This document shows, in pieces, positions 9,000 to 16,638 of a DNA stretch of 32,588 nucleotides. Position 1 is the stretch's first letter. Every line of letters starts with the position of its first letter. The stretch is from Myxococcota bacterium (GTDB lineage: Bacteria; Myxococcota_A; UBA796; UBA9615; JAKLKC01). The stretch lies in NCBI GenBank assembly GCA_023150875.1, contig JAKLKC010000065.1:1-32588 (forward strand), written 5' to 3'. Under the pieces are notes generated by a model. It was not told where the DNA came from and ran no database searches. It saw nothing but the letters and a program-made list of their open reading frames with translations. The position numbers were made by a program, and so were the translations under genes.

Positions 9000-9080
9000 C
9001 GATGGCACGATCACGTTCACGATGGCACGATCACGGCGGCACCATCACGACGGCACGATCACGACGGCACGATCACGTTC
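9000..9080. repeat. Tandem CACGATCACG-type repeat
   Basis: Degenerate tandem units of about 15-18 bases built from GGCACGATCACG with alternating TTCACGAT and ACGGCACGAT. Unit length varies and there are no unique spacers, which speaks against CRISPR. It lies in the long gap in front of the GH94-like gene. The stretch 8840-9000 upstream of it shows nothing else I can name. Confidence 0.7.
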
Positions 9081-9206
9081 ATGTGTCTCGTGCTTCGTGC
9101 TCGTTCTTCGCTCCATGCCTGTCCGTTTGCCGCCCAACGACACCGGCCCGCCCAGGCGACTTCTGGTCGCTCGTGAGCAGGATGGGGCCCAAGCGGCCAT
9201 GCAGGG

Positions 9207-9269
9207 AACTACGAAACACGCGAAAGGCGCGAAACATGACCTTTCGCGTGTTTTGCGTATTTCGTAGTT
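9207..9269. repeat. Nested palindrome of ACGAAA/TTTCGT words
   Basis: The outer arms AACTACGAAA (9207-9216) and TTTCGTAGTT (9260-9269) pair perfectly. Inside them ACACGCGAAAGG (9216-9227) pairs perfectly with CCTTTCGCGTGT (9240-9251), leaving a 12-base loop and an 8-base bulge on the right side. The AT content is well above the surroundings. It could be a bidirectional terminator or a dispersed palindromic element. Confidence 0.75.
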
Positions 9270-9320
9270 ACAACGTTGCCTATCCGTTTGCCACCCACAA
9301 CTCGGGGCCTCCCCGCCCTT

Positions 9321-9371
9321 CCCTCTGTGTTCTCTGTGGGCCCCGGACGGGCCGCTCTGTGCCTCTGTGGG
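9321..9371. repeat. CTCTGTG direct repeats
   Basis: Two blocks, CCCTCTGTGTTCTCTGTGGG (9321-9340) and GCTCTGTGCCTCTGTGGG (9354-9371), repeat the heptamer CTCTGTG four times. They flank a short GC-rich core (CCCCGGACGGGCC). The composition differs from neighbouring genes. No coding potential is seen. Confidence 0.65.
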
Positions 9372-9449
9372 CGAGTCAAGGACGGCGAGCCATTTACTCC
9401 GGCCGGCAGTCGTCACGATTCACCCTGGGTGGCAACCGGATGGGCATGC

Positions 9450-9545
9450 TTCGTTCTTCTTCGCGCTCGTGTCTCGTGCTCGTGTCTCGTGTCTCGTGTC
9501 TCGTGCTCGTGTCTCGTGCTCGTGCTCGTGCTCGCGCTTCGTGCC
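9450..9545. repeat. CTCGTG hexamer repeat array
   Basis: About a dozen units of CTCGTG, often as TCTCGTG, in tandem with slight variation. Related words (TGTCTCGTGCTTCGTGCTCG) occur again at 9084-9103. It looks like a simple intergenic repeat expansion and forms a strong sequence bias of pyrimidines and G on the plus strand. Confidence 0.7.
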
Positions 9546-9570
9546 GCGGTCAGGACGCCTCACCCCACCC

Positions 9571-9786
9571 TCACCCCTCACCCGACGAGTCCGCCCCCCT
9601 CCCCCGCCCGATCCCCAGGATCCGCGAGAACCACGAACCGGACTCGGGCGCGCCAGCCCTCGTCCCGTCCTCGCGGCAACGGCACCGCTGGTCCTCCGGC
9701 ACGCCCCGCAGCACGATGTCTCGATGGGCGCCACAGCCGCTCCAGTCGGGCTTGCCGCAGGCGCGGCAGGTGGTCCGAACACACAT
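9571..9786 (-). CDS. Small Cys-rich putative metal-binding protein
   Basis: A 71-aa protein from ATG 9786, with GGAGG five bases upstream. The first 40 residues look conserved in style: TTCRACGKPDWSGCGAH, then VPEDQRCRC. Cys7, Cys10, Cys18, His21, Cys35 and Cys37 could bind zinc. Similar short proteins with TTCxxCGKxxWxGCGxH followed by RCxC occur widely in high-GC bacteria without assigned role, as far as I recall. The C-terminal 30 residues are low-complexity. It lies 17 bases after the stop of the flavoprotein gene on the same strand and could be the last gene of that operon. A different frame over the same bases was rejected because it lacks this pattern. Confidence 0.65.
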   Translation of the reverse strand: MCVRTTCRACGKPDWSGCGAHRDIVLRGVPEDQRCRCREDGTRAGAPESGSWFSRILGIGRGRGADSSGEG

Positions 9787-9803
9787 GTTTCCTCCAGTGG
9801 AGT

Positions 9804-11147
9804 TCAGCTCGCCGCGCGAGCCTGAAGCTGTCGTGAGAGGTCCCCGAGGGCGGACTCGACGCCCTCCTCGAGGACGGGATGGTAGAAGGGCATGTCCAGG
9901 GCCTGGTCCACCGTCCACCCGGCCTGCACCGCCCACGCGATCAGGTGCCCCAGGTGCTCGGCCCCAGGACCGACGATGGCGGCTCCGGTCAGCCTGCCGT
10001 CCCGGTCGGCGTGGACCTCGATCCTCCCCGCCGTCTTCGCCATGACCTTCGCGCGGCTCTGGAACGCGAAGTCCAGTCCCCCGGTCAGATCGCCGGGGCG
10101 CCCGACCACCGCCACCTGGGGATCGGTGAAGACGATGGCGAGGGGGACCTTGCGCTCGGCGGGGACCGGGTTCGGGTGGGCCGCGGCGCTGGCCCCGGCG
10201 ATCCGGCCCTCGTGGGCGGCCTCGTGGAGCAGCATCGGCGCCCCTCCGGCGTCCCCGGCCAGGTAGACGGCGCTGTCCCCCACCCTGCCCGTCGCCGGGT
10301 CCACCTGGGGCAGGGGGTCGAGGCCGGCGGCGGCCAGGTCCAGGCCATCCAGGCGAGGCTCCCGCCCGACGGCCACCAGGACGTGCTGCCAGTGGTCGTC
10401 CCGCTCCCGGCCGTCCTCACCGGTGAACGCCACCCGCACGCCGCCGCCCGGGACCGGGGTGACGGACCGCAGCGTGTGGGTGAGGTGCAGGTCCAGGCCC
10501 AGCGAGGCGCGGAGCGCGTCGGACAGCGGGGATCGGGGCAGCCCGCCCAGGGTGCCGGCCACGTCCAGCACCGCGACCCGAACGCCGAGGCGGTGCATGG
10601 CCTGGCCCAGCTCCAGCCCGATGGGACCGGCCCCCACCACCAGGAGCGACTCCGGCAGGCGCTCCAGCTCGAAGACCTGCTCGTTGGTGAGCAGTGCTTC
10701 CCCGGCCGCTCTCCAGGGCGCCGGGATCCGGGGCCGGGAGCCGGTGGCGAGGACGACGGCCCGCGCCTCGACCCGCCGCTCCCCCGCCAGGAGGGTCGTG
10801 GGACCGACGAAGCGGACAGCCTCGGGCGTCGGCGCCCCCAGCCGGTCGATCCCCTCCCGGGTCTTCTGGACGAAGCCGTCCCGCAACCTCCGGACCCGGG
10901 CCATGACGGCGACCGGGTCCACCCGGACGTCCACGTGGAGGCCCATCTCCCGGGCGCGGCGGGGGGAGTCGGCCAGCTCCGCGGCGGCCAGGAGCAGCTT
11001 GCTGGGCATGCAGCCCACCCGCGCGCAGGTGGTCCCCAGGGGGCCGGGATCGAAGATCTCCACCCGCGCCCCCGCCGCCCGCGCGGCGCGGCGGGCGTGG
11101 AGCCCCGCGGTGCCCGCGCCGACGATGGCGACGTCGACCCGGCTCAC
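9804..11147 (-). CDS. Dihydrolipoamide-dehydrogenase-like flavoprotein disulfide reductase
   Basis: A 447-aa FAD/NAD(P) protein of the class I disulfide reductase family. It starts at GTG 11147, overlapping the DUF302 stop (GTGA). The FAD-binding GAGTAG motif is at 10-15, the redox pair at C41 and C46 (CARVGC), the second Rossmann motif is VVGAGPIGLELG, and the second FAD motif is VYLAGDAGG. The dimer-partner base and its Glu sit in FYHPVLEEG (H423, E428). The set is complete, so activity is expected. No 2-oxo acid dehydrogenase genes are near, so it may reduce another thiol or act with the DUF302 protein; the substrate cannot be read from sequence. Confidence 0.88.
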   Translation of the reverse strand: MSRVDVAIVGAGTAGLHARRAARAAGARVEIFDPGPLGTTCARVGCMPSKLLLAAAELADSPRRAREMGLHVDVRVDPVAVMARVRRLRDGFVQKTREGIDRLGAPTPEAVRFVGPTTLLAGERRVEARAVVLATGSRPRIPAPWRAAGEALLTNEQVFELERLPESLLVVGAGPIGLELGQAMHRLGVRVAVLDVAGTLGGLPRSPLSDALRASLGLDLHLTHTLRSVTPVPGGGVRVAFTGEDGRERDDHWQHVLVAVGREPRLDGLDLAAAGLDPLPQVDPATGRVGDSAVYLAGDAGGAPMLLHEAAHEGRIAGASAAAHPNPVPAERKVPLAIVFTDPQVAVVGRPGDLTGGLDFAFQSRAKVMAKTAGRIEVHADRDGRLTGAAIVGPGAEHLGHLIAWAVQAGWTVDQALDMPFYHPVLEEGVESALGDLSRQLQARAAS

Positions 11148-11572
11148 TTCTCCCCCTTCACGGCGTCCAGGGCCGCCTGCAGCAGGACGCGGACCTCGCG
11201 GGCGAGGGGCTCCAGATCTCCGGCCCCGACGACGGAGAACATCGCCAGGGGATCGATGGCGGCGAGGGTCGCCCCCCCCTCGTCGTCGGCCGCCACCACG
11301 ACGTTGCAGGGCAGCAGCGAGCCGATCTCGGGGATCGCCTGGAGGGCGCGATGGGCGAGTGGAGGGTTGCAGGCGCCGAGGATCCGGTACGGGCGGGTCT
11401 CGGCGCCGAGCTTCTTCTTCAGCGTCGCCTGCACGTCGATCTCCGTCAGGATCCCGAAGCCCCGCTCGGCGAGGGCGGCGGTCACCCGGGCCACGGCGGT
11501 CTCGAAGTCGACCCCGGGCAGGTGCCGCGTGAGGGTGTAGGTGGACGGCTTCAGGGGGGGGATGGTGGACAT
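11144..11572 (-). CDS. DUF302 family protein
   Basis: A 142-aa cytoplasmic protein starting at ATG 11572, with CCGGAG five bases before it. The DUF302 pattern is clear: GFGILTEIDVQATLKKKLG, then PYRILGACNPPLAHRAL and SLLPCNVVV, with the conserved Cys68 and Cys89. The family fold is known, the role is not; members often sit beside redox and sulfur genes. Here it is the first gene of an operon with the disulfide reductase and possibly the small Cys-rich protein, divergent from an ECF sigma factor, which suggests a stress- or redox-induced unit. Confidence 0.88.
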   Translation of the reverse strand: MSTIPPLKPSTYTLTRHLPGVDFETAVARVTAALAERGFGILTEIDVQATLKKKLGAETRPYRILGACNPPLAHRALQAIPEIGSLLPCNVVVAADDEGGATLAAIDPLAMFSVVGAGDLEPLAREVRVLLQAALDAVKGEK

Positions 11573-11600
11573 GGGGACTCCGGAGTTGCTAGAAAGACGG

Positions 11601-11661
11601 GCCATCATCGGCCTTCCGGGGCGGGCGTGCGCCCCCCCTTCACGGCAAAGAGCCATCATCG
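11601..11661. promoter_or_regulatory. Direct repeats in the DUF302/ECF sigma divergent promoter region
   Basis: GCCATCATCG occurs at 11601-11610 and again at 11652-11661, each preceded by AAAGA (three bases away in the first copy, directly in the second). The 51-bp period equals about five helical turns, as expected for a factor binding one face of DNA. The 123-bp gap between the divergent genes must contain both promoters. A GGAAC word at 11666-11670 resembles an ECF -35 element, but no matching -10 is evident. Confidence 0.4.
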
Positions 11662-11695
11662 CCGAGGAACGTGACACCGGCGCGCGGAGTGCCCC

Positions 11696-12247
11696 GTGGA
11701 GCCATGCGAGCCCGAAGTCCTGGCCGTCCTCGCCCGCTCCGGGGATCCCGCCGCCCTGGACGAGGCGACCCGCTGCTACGGGGATCGCCTGCTGGTGGTG
11801 GGGCGGCGGGTGTGCGGCGATCCCGTGGACGCGGAGGACGCGGTCCAGGCGGCCCTGCTGAGCGCCCGGGAGCACATCGGGGAGTACCGCGGTGACGGCA
11901 GGCTGGAGGCCTGGCTCCGCCGGATGGTGGTGAACGCCTGCCACCACATGCGGCGGGGGCGCAAGAACGATCCGGAGTGGCACGACACCGAAGCCGAGCC
12001 GCCGGACCCGACCCAGGACCCCGAGGTCCAGGCGGCCCGGGGCGAGCTGGCCCGCGCCCTCGCGGCGGCCCTGGCCGAGCTCACCCCCCGCGACCGCGCC
12101 ATCGTGCTGCTCTCCGACGTCGAGGGCTGGACCGGTCCCGAGCTGGCGACCCGCCTGGACGTGAGCCCGGCCTCGATCCGCACCCGCCTGGCCCGGGCCC
12201 GCAGGCGCCTGCGGGCGTCCATCGAGTCCGAGATCGCGGCGGGCTGA
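11696..12247 (+). CDS. ECF-type RNA polymerase sigma factor
   Basis: A 183-aa sigma-70 family protein from GTG 11696, six bases after GGAG. Region 2 covers about 20-92, with the core-binding and -10 recognition helix (DAEDAVQAALLSAREHI, then LEAWLRRMVVNACHHMRR). After an acidic linker, region 4 (about 124-178) carries the helix-turn-helix LTPRDRAIVLLSDVEGW, GPELATRLDVS and PASIRTRLARARRRLR. Both regions are intact and there are no regions 1 or 3, as in ECF factors. No anti-sigma gene follows; the next DNA is a pseudogene. Divergence from the DUF302/reductase operon makes that operon a likely target, which is inference. Confidence 0.9.
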   Translation: MEPCEPEVLAVLARSGDPAALDEATRCYGDRLLVVGRRVCGDPVDAEDAVQAALLSAREHIGEYRGDGRLEAWLRRMVVNACHHMRRGRKNDPEWHDTEAEPPDPTQDPEVQAARGELARALAAALAELTPRDRAIVLLSDVEGWTGPELATRLDVSPASIRTRLARARRRLRASIESEIAAG

Positions 12248-12254
12248 CGCGAGG

Positions 12255-12500
12255 GCGGGGTCCGCCACCCGTGGGCGCCCCCGGCGGTCGGCGTCGGATC
12301 GGACGGTCACTCCCCGGTCCCCCCGGGGAGCCGGGCGGGGGTGACGCCAGCGTCCTGGACGCCGAACTCGACGGAGTCCGCCCCGGTCTCGGGCGTCCGC
12401 GGCGGCACGCTCTCGCCGTCCGCGAAGCGCTGGAAGCCCGCGTGCAGCGGGCCCTGCTCCGGCCCCTCGTCGCGCCCGACGACCCGGTACCCGACACCCC
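12255..12500 (-). pseudogene. Decayed copy of an LTD-domain lipoprotein gene
   Basis: Read on the minus strand, this matches the 3' part of the LTD gene at 16640-16860, with about four bases in five identical by eye. The shared stretch runs from the codons for YLVVWCDE through LHAGFKLSADGES, DSVEFGAQD and LPDGTGE to NGWRTP. An extra C near the PLHAG codons shifts the frame, and the Trp codon after GTGE has become TGA. No start or signal sequence remains. The remainder of the gap to 12679 holds no gene that I can support. Confidence 0.85.
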
Positions 12501-12679
12501 CCTGGACATCGCAGCTTCGTCCGTCCTATCCTCTCCTCGCGCCTGCGAGTGGGCGCTTGCCTCGCAGACGCGCTCCCGCGCCGCGCACCGGGCGAGGGCG
12601 CCCGTGTCATGGCTGGCCGAAAGGGTAGCCCATGCGAGTGGGTTTCGGGGATCATTAGGAGCAGCGCCGGAGGAGCCCG

Positions 12680-13588
12680 ATGGCGAGTCGCGTGAATTGG
12701 ATCCTGTGCCTGGCGGCGGGCCTGCCCCTCCTCGCGGGATGCCCGGGCGCCGAGGTGGCGGACGACGACGGGTCGAGTACGGACGACGACGCCACCGCGG
12801 GTGACGATGACTCGACCCCGGCAGACGACGACACCACCCCGGGTGACGATGACTCGACCCCTGGCGACGACGACACCGCCCCGGACGACGACACCGCCCC
12901 GGACGACGACACCTCGCCGGACGACGACACCGCCCCGGACGACGACACCGCCCCCGACGACGACACCGCCCCGGACGACGACACCGCGCCCGACGACGAC
13001 ACCGCGCCCGACGACGACACGACACCCGATCCGGGCGGCCACGCTGCCGAAGGCCACACCTTCCACCTGGAGCTGGGCGACGGCACCATCACCGAGCCGA
13101 TGGGACTCGGGGCCCTGTCGACGTACTTCGACCTCGTCCACCCCCTGGTCCAGGTCTGGGACATCACGGACGTGGACCTGGACATCATGGTCGGTGACGG
13201 CGATCGGGTGGGGCCGACCTTCGTCCAGGACCTCTCGGGGTCGACTTCCGAGCGCAACGACGTGCCCTTCACGGATCCCCACTTCGACATGAGCGGCGCG
13301 TTCGACATCTCGCTGGAGATGGGCCCGGATACTCTCATCCTCCATTCCGCCACCTTCGGCGGCGACCTCGACCCCACCGGAGAGGCACTGGAGTCCGTCG
13401 TGCTGAGGGCGCAGCTCGACGTCCGGGGCCTGGGCTTCGACGCGGACGAAACATGCTGGTTCCTCGCGACCCTCGGATCTCCGTGTTTCTCGTGCCCCAG
13501 CGACGGCGACGCCTACTGCGTCTCGATCGAGGTCGCGGACATCCCCGGGACCTGGGTGCCGGGCCTGGACCTGGTCTCAGTGCCTTGA
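12680..13588 (+). CDS. Lipoprotein with long DDDT repeat linker
   Basis: A 302-aa protein from ATG 12680 behind GGAGGAG. The signal ends in the lipobox LLAGC, Cys21. Residues 27-114 consist of about 14 repeats of DDDT/S plus two or three residues (TP, TAP). The C-terminal 185 residues contain a Cys cluster near the end (ETCWF, SPCFSCPS, AYCVS) and hydrophobic beta-like segments (FHLELGDGTITEP, LDIMVGDGDRVGP). I recognise no domain. A lipid-anchored surface protein held off the membrane by the acidic spacer is the simplest reading. The neighbour downstream is another exported Asp-rich protein. Confidence 0.8.
   Translation: MASRVNWILCLAAGLPLLAGCPGAEVADDDGSSTDDDATAGDDDSTPADDDTTPGDDDSTPGDDDTAPDDDTAPDDDTSPDDDTAPDDDTAPDDDTAPDDDTAPDDDTAPDDDTTPDPGGHAAEGHTFHLELGDGTITEPMGLGALSTYFDLVHPLVQVWDITDVDLDIMVGDGDRVGPTFVQDLSGSTSERNDVPFTDPHFDMSGAFDISLEMGPDTLILHSATFGGDLDPTGEALESVVLRAQLDVRGLGFDADETCWFLATLGSPCFSCPSDGDAYCVSIEVADIPGTWVPGLDLVSVP
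12782..13025 (+). repeat. 18-bp in-gene tandem repeat
   Basis: Tandem units close to GACGACGACACCGCCCCG code for the DDDTAP linker of the lipoprotein. Later units are almost identical at the DNA level and earlier ones more diverged (GACGATGACTCGACCCC), so the array has probably grown recently by slippage at its 3' side. Length should vary between strains. Confidence 0.85.
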
Positions 13589-13794
13589 TACACGCCCGGC
13601 TGATGGCGGTCTGGCCCTGAGACGGCGCGCCCCGACCTTCCCAGATCTGGAACTCCCTCATCCTCAGCGCGGCGCGCGGTTCCGGCGCTCCACCCGTCCC
13701 GGCGGCGGGGCCGGCGGACTTCTGCTCCAGCCCGTCCACCGCCAGCCTCGCCGCCTGCGGGGGTCTTGCCGGAATCGCCCAGCGGAGGGCGGAG

Positions 13795-13822
13795 TTGACG
13801 CGGGCTCGCGCGTGTGAATAAT
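13795..13822 (+). promoter_or_regulatory. Sigma-70-type promoter of the MopE-like gene
   Basis: TTGACG (13795-13800) and AATAAT (13817-13822), each five of six matches to consensus, are separated by 16 bases. The expected start of transcription near 13829 lies after an upstream in-frame ATG at 13821 and 20-25 bases before ATG 13851, which supports the latter as the start codon. Confidence 0.6.
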
Positions 13823-13850
13823 GCAACGAGGCCTCCATGCAAGGTGCCCC

Positions 13851-14825
13851 ATGCGCTTCCCCACCTCCCTGCTGATCTCCTCCCTGACTCTGCTCGCGTG
13901 CGGCGCCCCGGGCTTCGCCCATGCCGCCTGCACCGTGACCCTGCTCAGGCCGGCGAACGACGCCACCGTCACCGCACCGCCGACCTTCCGGTGGTCCGCG
14001 ACGGAGGACTGCCAGCGGTACCGCGTGCAGGTGAACCCGACCATGGAGTTCGGGCCTGCGGCGACGGGTCTCGGCTGGAAGCCCACCACGAGGACCACGA
14101 TGACACAGGCCACCTACGACGCGCTCACCGCGGAGGGCACGGCGACCTGGTACTGGCGCGTGCAGGGGCGAGACGCGGCCGGGACGACGACGAACACCGC
14201 CCCGCGGGCGATCACGCTGACCACCCAGGACGCCGACGGGGACGGGTACGTCGACGAGGGATACGGCGGGACCGACTGCGACGACGCGGACGGGGCCATC
14301 CACCCGGGCGCGGCCGAGGTGTGCAACGGGTTCGACGACGACTGCGACGGCGTCACCGACAACGGAGGCGGGACCGCCTGGTATGACGACTCCGACGGCG
14401 ATGGGCACGGGCACCCGTCGGTGATGGTCCTGGCCTGTGATGCACCCGCGGGCTTCGTCGCGGTCGGAGATGACTGCGATGACTCCTCGGCGTCGATCCA
14501 CCCGGGCGCGACCGAGGCTTCCTGCTCCGACGGCGTCGATCAGGACTGCGACGGGAGCGATGGAGAGTGCGAGGGGTACCGGTGGAACTACGTGGGCGTC
14601 GGCGACTGCTCCGGGCACGACATCACCCAGACGGCTCCGTCCCCGGAGCCCGACGTGGGGCAGTGTTCGGAGTCCCAGCTCGGACTCGCCGCGGTGTGCT
14701 GGGACAACGCCGCCTACTACAACGTGAACCTCCCGACCGGGGGCTGCACGTACAAGACGCTCAGCCCCGAAGCCTGCGTCGGTGGGGCCAACCCGGGCTT
14801 CATGTACGTCTGCGTCGCGAACTGA
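13851..14825 (+). CDS. Exported protein with MopE-type Asp/Cys metal-binding repeats
   Basis: A 324-aa protein from ATG 13851, chosen by the promoter position. The signal could end at AHA-A (after residue 25) or be a lipobox at LLAC (Cys17). Residues 27-125 form a beta domain resembling Ig/fibronectin-like modules (LRPANDATVTAPPTFRWSA). Two copies of the putative metal-binding motif follow: DADGDGYVDE, TDCDDADGAIHPGAAEVCNG, DDDCDG (127-167) and SDGDGHG, DDCDDSSASIHPGATEASC, DQDCDG (181-235). This motif (PF11617) is common in myxobacterial and other surface proteins and likely binds calcium or copper. The last 85 residues are Cys-rich. It is not an enzyme as far as can be seen. Confidence 0.88.
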   Translation: MRFPTSLLISSLTLLACGAPGFAHAACTVTLLRPANDATVTAPPTFRWSATEDCQRYRVQVNPTMEFGPAATGLGWKPTTRTTMTQATYDALTAEGTATWYWRVQGRDAAGTTTNTAPRAITLTTQDADGDGYVDEGYGGTDCDDADGAIHPGAAEVCNGFDDDCDGVTDNGGGTAWYDDSDGDGHGHPSVMVLACDAPAGFVAVGDDCDDSSASIHPGATEASCSDGVDQDCDGSDGECEGYRWNYVGVGDCSGHDITQTAPSPEPDVGQCSESQLGLAAVCWDNAAYYNVNLPTGGCTYKTLSPEACVGGANPGFMYVCVAN

Positions 14826-15078
14826 CGGCGGTACCCACCGCTCCCGAGGAGCGCACCCCGGATCACGCCGGCCCGAGGCGGAACCAGGGGGGAGGCGGAG
14901 TCGAGGAGGCGGTGTCCGGATCGACGGGGCCGGGCCGCCACGGGTCGCTGGCAAGGCCCCATCCATCGGCCCCGCGCCGTTCGGGACGCGTCCGCATGGG
15001 CGGGTGCATCGTGTCGTTCATCGTGCTGGCGACGGACCGGTGGCCGGAGCCGGTGCGGGGGGGCGATGGTCCTGGAGG

Positions 15079-16638
15079 TCAAGGGGCAGCCAGCGCCGCG
15101 TCCAGCACCCCTCGCTCCGCCTGGGCGGGCGCACCCACCCCGAGGAGCCGCCCCAGGGTCGGCGCGACCTGCCGGGGATCGGCGAGGCCCCCGGGAGCGC
15201 CGGACCGGATCCCCGCGCCGAACGCCAGCAGGGGGACGTCGGTGTCCGCCGCCCAGGGGGCGCCGTGCTGCGTCCCCTGGTGGGGGATCTCCTCGTCGAA
15301 GAAGGAGGCTCCCTCGGAGGGCACGACGTAGACGTCGGGGGAGCGGCCCGGTGAGGCGCAGGCCCCCACCAGCGCGTCCAGGGTGGATTCCGGAGCCACC
15401 GGGCCGCCCGGGGGCGGGAGCACCAGGGCGGCGTGGACGTTTGCGGTGGCCGCCGCGACCGCCCGGACCGCGCGGACCGCCTCGGAGCGCCTCTCGGCGG
15501 GGATCTGCGACGGGAGCCAGAGCCCCGGCACCGCGAAGTCCACGTCGCCGTCGATGCCCGCCTCCCGGAGGGCGCGTGACGCCCGGAGGGCGAGGTCGGC
15601 GCCGTCGACCCAGGCGTGCAGGGCCGGGGGAGCGCCGTGGTCCGACGTCAGCACGACGGCGTAGCCGCTCCGCCCGAGGCGGCCGTCCAGGGCCTCGAAG
15701 AGGCGGCCCAGGTCGGCGTCGAGGCGCAGCAGCGCGTCGATGGACTCCCAGCTCTCCGGCGTGAAGGCGTGGCCGGCCAGGTCGACGTGGGAGTAGCTCA
15801 GGGTCAGCAGGTCGGCGGATCCCGTCTGGCCCAGGCGCAACCGCTCCACGGCCTCCACCGCCAGGTCGGTCAGGAGGCTCCCCGCGGCCGGGGTCGCCAT
15901 GAAGGCCCGGGCCGAAAGGTCCCGGGTCGCGGGGTGGGGGAACGTCCGCCCGAGCCCCTGCCAGTCGGCCTCGTGGGCCGCGTCGTCCGGGCCCCGGGTG
16001 CGCGCGTACAGCTCGGGCATGAGGGCGGTCCAAGGCCGGGCCCGGTGGTCCGCCAGGGCGCCCTCCCCCTTCCAACCGCCCGCCCCGACGAGGGTTCCGG
16101 TCCGGGCATCGAACCACACCGCCACGTCCGGCGCCCGCCCACCCAGGAGGACCGCGCCCCGGTCCTTCAGGGACAGGGAGGCGACCCGTCCGCCCCGGGC
16201 GCGGACCCGGTCCGCCAGGGCCTCCCCCCGCAGCCGGCCCGGCTCACCCGCGGAGATCCGGACGCTGCCCTCGTACCAGGCGTTGCCGACGATGCCGTGG
16301 ACGGCGGGGGACGCGCCGGTGGCCAGCGTCGCGTGGCCGGGGCCCGTCAGCGTGCAGGCGTGGGCGTAGCGGGCGGTCGTCCGGAACGCCCCGTCCCCGG
16401 CGAGGCGGGCGAGCCCGCCCGCCAGGTGGGGTCGGGCGGCCTCCAGGAGGCGGACCGGGAGCTGGTCCACCACCACCAGCACGGCGAGGCGAGGACCGGG
16501 CGCCGACCCCGGCCCCGGCGGAGGGGCCGAGGAGGCCACCGCGGCCGCCGCGGCGAGCGCCCCCGCGAGGGCCAGGGCGGCGAGGAGTGGCCGCGCCCAC
16601 CCGGGTGGCGGACCGGAGGGACGGCGTGCGCCACCCAT
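15079..16638 (-). CDS. PafA-like alkaline phosphatase / type I phosphodiesterase
   Basis: A 519-aa exported enzyme from ATG 16638, with GGAGG six bases upstream. A basic start and an Ala/Leu-rich stretch (about 17-36) form a signal peptide. The alkaline phosphatase superfamily landmarks are in order: VVVDQLP (metal Asp58), TLTGPGHATL with the likely nucleophile T98, SPAVHGIVGNAWYE as in PafA-type enzymes, SYSHVDLAGH and TSDHGAPP for the second metal site. It probably hydrolyses phosphomonoesters or diesters in the periplasm. It is the last gene of a four-gene operon; its first 395 bases overlap the open frame of the LTD gene. Confidence 0.87.
   Translation of the reverse strand: MGGARRPSGPPPGWARPLLAALALAGALAAAAAVASSAPPPGPGSAPGPRLAVLVVVDQLPVRLLEAARPHLAGGLARLAGDGAFRTTARYAHACTLTGPGHATLATGASPAVHGIVGNAWYEGSVRISAGEPGRLRGEALADRVRARGGRVASLSLKDRGAVLLGGRAPDVAVWFDARTGTLVGAGGWKGEGALADHRARPWTALMPELYARTRGPDDAAHEADWQGLGRTFPHPATRDLSARAFMATPAAGSLLTDLAVEAVERLRLGQTGSADLLTLSYSHVDLAGHAFTPESWESIDALLRLDADLGRLFEALDGRLGRSGYAVVLTSDHGAPPALHAWVDGADLALRASRALREAGIDGDVDFAVPGLWLPSQIPAERRSEAVRAVRAVAAATANVHAALVLPPPGGPVAPESTLDALVGACASPGRSPDVYVVPSEGASFFDEEIPHQGTQHGAPWAADTDVPLLAFGAGIRSGAPGGLADPRQVAPTLGRLLGVGAPAQAERGVLDAALAAP

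Noticed and set aside
9000-9080. CRISPR-like array
   Set aside because: Units are short, degenerate and adjacent without unique spacers, and no cas genes are present. The same applies to the in-gene array at 12782-13025.
11666-11690. ECF-type promoter with GGAAC as -35
   Set aside because: No recognisable -10 follows at the right distance, so only the word itself can be reported.
12341-12628. Short plus-strand gene
   Set aside because: It is antisense to the LTD pseudogene. An equivalent antisense frame exists over the intact LTD gene, and neither has a ribosome binding site.
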